Shown one piece after another: positions 44,017 to 44,661 of a stretch of DNA of 44,661 bases. The notes beneath the pieces are model-generated. The model saw nothing but the letters and a program-made list of their open reading frames with translations. It was not told the origin of the DNA and did no database searches. This stretch comes from Ardenticatenales bacterium (GTDB lineage: Bacteria; Chloroflexota; Anaerolineae; Epilineales; Epilineaceae): the NCBI GenBank assembly GCA_020853525.1, contig JADYYS010000062.1, positions 1 to 44,661 of the forward strand. The letters run 5' to 3'. Both the position numbers and the translations under genes were made by a program. Positions within the stretch are counted from its first letter, which is position 1; each line of letters starts with the position of its first letter.

Positions 44017-44571
44017 ATGGAACATGTCGAGGATCCCTCAAGCACGCAGCGCTCGGCGCACGACCCGGCCGCCATCCTCCAAGCCATCCTCACCGATTAC
44101 CTGCTCCCCGTCCGCGGCGACCACGGTGTCGTCCACTGGGCGCGGGTCATGGAGAACGGCCTCCGCCTGGCGGACGCGACGGGCGCGGATCGCGAGGTCG
44201 TCACGCTGTTCGCGATGTTCCACGACGCGCGACGAGTGAACGAGTACCGCGACGAGGGCCATGGACTGCGCGGCGGCCACCTGGCCCGCACGCTGCGCGG
44301 CACGCTCTTCCATCTGGACGATGCGCGCTTCGAGCTCCTGTTCGAGGCGTGCCGCCTGCACACGGACGGCCTGACGACGGGCGAGCCGACGCTGCTGGCG
44401 TGCTGGGACGCCGATCGCCTGGATCTCGGCCGCGTCGGGATCACGCCGCGGTTGGATCGGCTGTGCACGGACGCCGCGCGCGAGCTGCTGCCGTGGGCGC
44501 ACAAGCGGGCGATCGTCGATCACAAGCCGCTGGACGGAGGGCGTCGGGAAAGATGTGTAACCGGAAGGTGA
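44017..44571 (+). CDS. HD-domain hydrolase, C-terminus formed by the terminal repeat
   Basis: The 184-residue product has an HD metal site: GDHGVVHWARVMENG, TLFAMFHDARRVNEY, DEGHGLRGGHLA and a late EACRLHTDG. This is the layout of small phosphohydrolases. The ATG at 44017 has GGAG eight bases upstream; an in-frame TTG at 43960 is possible. The native end is probably lost: the last codons (RRERCVTGR) and the stop at 44569-44571 lie in the inverted repeat that starts at 44537. The truncation may be small, since the domain looks complete. Confidence 0.72.
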   Translation: MEHVEDPSSTQRSAHDPAAILQAILTDYLLPVRGDHGVVHWARVMENGLRLADATGADREVVTLFAMFHDARRVNEYRDEGHGLRGGHLARTLRGTLFHLDDARFELLFEACRLHTDGLTTGEPTLLACWDADRLDLGRVGITPRLDRLCTDAARELLPWAHKRAIVDHKPLDGGRRERCVTGR

Positions 44572-44661
44572 CGTAGGGTCGGAGGGAGAACGGTCTCCGG
44601 ACGATGGCGATCCGGGCCAGGGCGCATGGGCGCCCCGGCCCGGCTCCCCCCCGCCCGGACT
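44537..44661. repeat. Right copy of the 125-bp terminal inverted repeat
   Basis: Exact reverse complement of 1-125. Read on the plus strand it starts GAGGGCGTCGGGAAAGATG, carries an SD-like GGAGGGAGA, and opens a frame at 44604 (MAIRARAHGRP) that runs off the contig. The frame may be the start of a transposase, which would make the repeat an IS 5' end; this is inference. Confidence 0.9.

Overview
The window is GC-rich bacterial DNA (roughly two thirds G+C). The most likely source is a Chloroflexota genome of the Anaerolineae/Ardenticatenia kind. That placement is an inference from several signs: many membrane-anchored or secreted proteins with Thr/Pro-rich linkers, von Willebrand A (vWA) surface proteins, a DnaD/DnaC/DnaB helicase-loading set next to each other, SD-led genes mixed with genes that lack a visible SD, and TATAAT-like promoters. 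No 16S rRNA or marker tree supports it. The first and last 125 bases are a perfect inverted repeat. The contig therefore probably stops in two copies of a multicopy element (an insertion-sequence end is the best guess) rather than at natural ends.

Left part (1-13.3 kb). A frameshifted PD-(D/E)XK nuclease-like gene is cut by the terminal repeat. It is followed by a 22-bp tandem palindromic repeat, a membrane-anchored clan-A glycoside-hydrolase-like protein, and purM. Next comes a cell-surface block on the minus strand: a Thr-rich beta-propeller-like protein, an orphan C-terminal fragment of a vWA protein, a gluzincin-type metallopeptidase translationally coupled to a c-type cytochrome, and two full vWA proteins around a plus-strand HD-domain protein. 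A composite repeat occurs in inverted orientation on both sides of the Thr-rich protein and the vWA fragment.

Centre (13.3-25.3 kb). This part holds glutaryl-CoA dehydrogenase, an SLC13/RCK transporter, tRNA-Val(UAC), an LCP-family cell-wall ligase-like protein, a GAF protein of the free-Met-sulfoxide-reductase type, and the GTPase Obg. A coupled pair follows: a second glycoside-hydrolase-like protein and a GT39/ArnT-like membrane glycosyltransferase. The glycosyltransferase carries an in-frame repeat insertion. A small membrane protein and bS21 with a textbook SD and a strong hairpin terminator complete the block.

Right part (25.3-44.6 kb). A 140-bp structured repeat is followed by a C39-like peptidase, a propeller protein and a GT9 glycosyltransferase. 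Then comes a replication block read on the minus strand as bifunctional nuclease, dnaB, dnaD-like and a helicase loader with two complete DnaC/IstB ATPase units in one chain. After a symmetric divergent promoter come a small membrane protein, a TlpA/ResA thioredoxin and a DsbA-like lipoprotein, then ligA with an Asp/Val-repeat insertion. The most striking gene is a 1129-residue TIR-CHAT-STAND-TPR protein, probably a nucleotide-switch immune or cell-death protein. A FluC fluoride channel, an HU-like protein, a DUF1905/OmdA protein and a second HD protein that runs into the right terminal repeat close the window.
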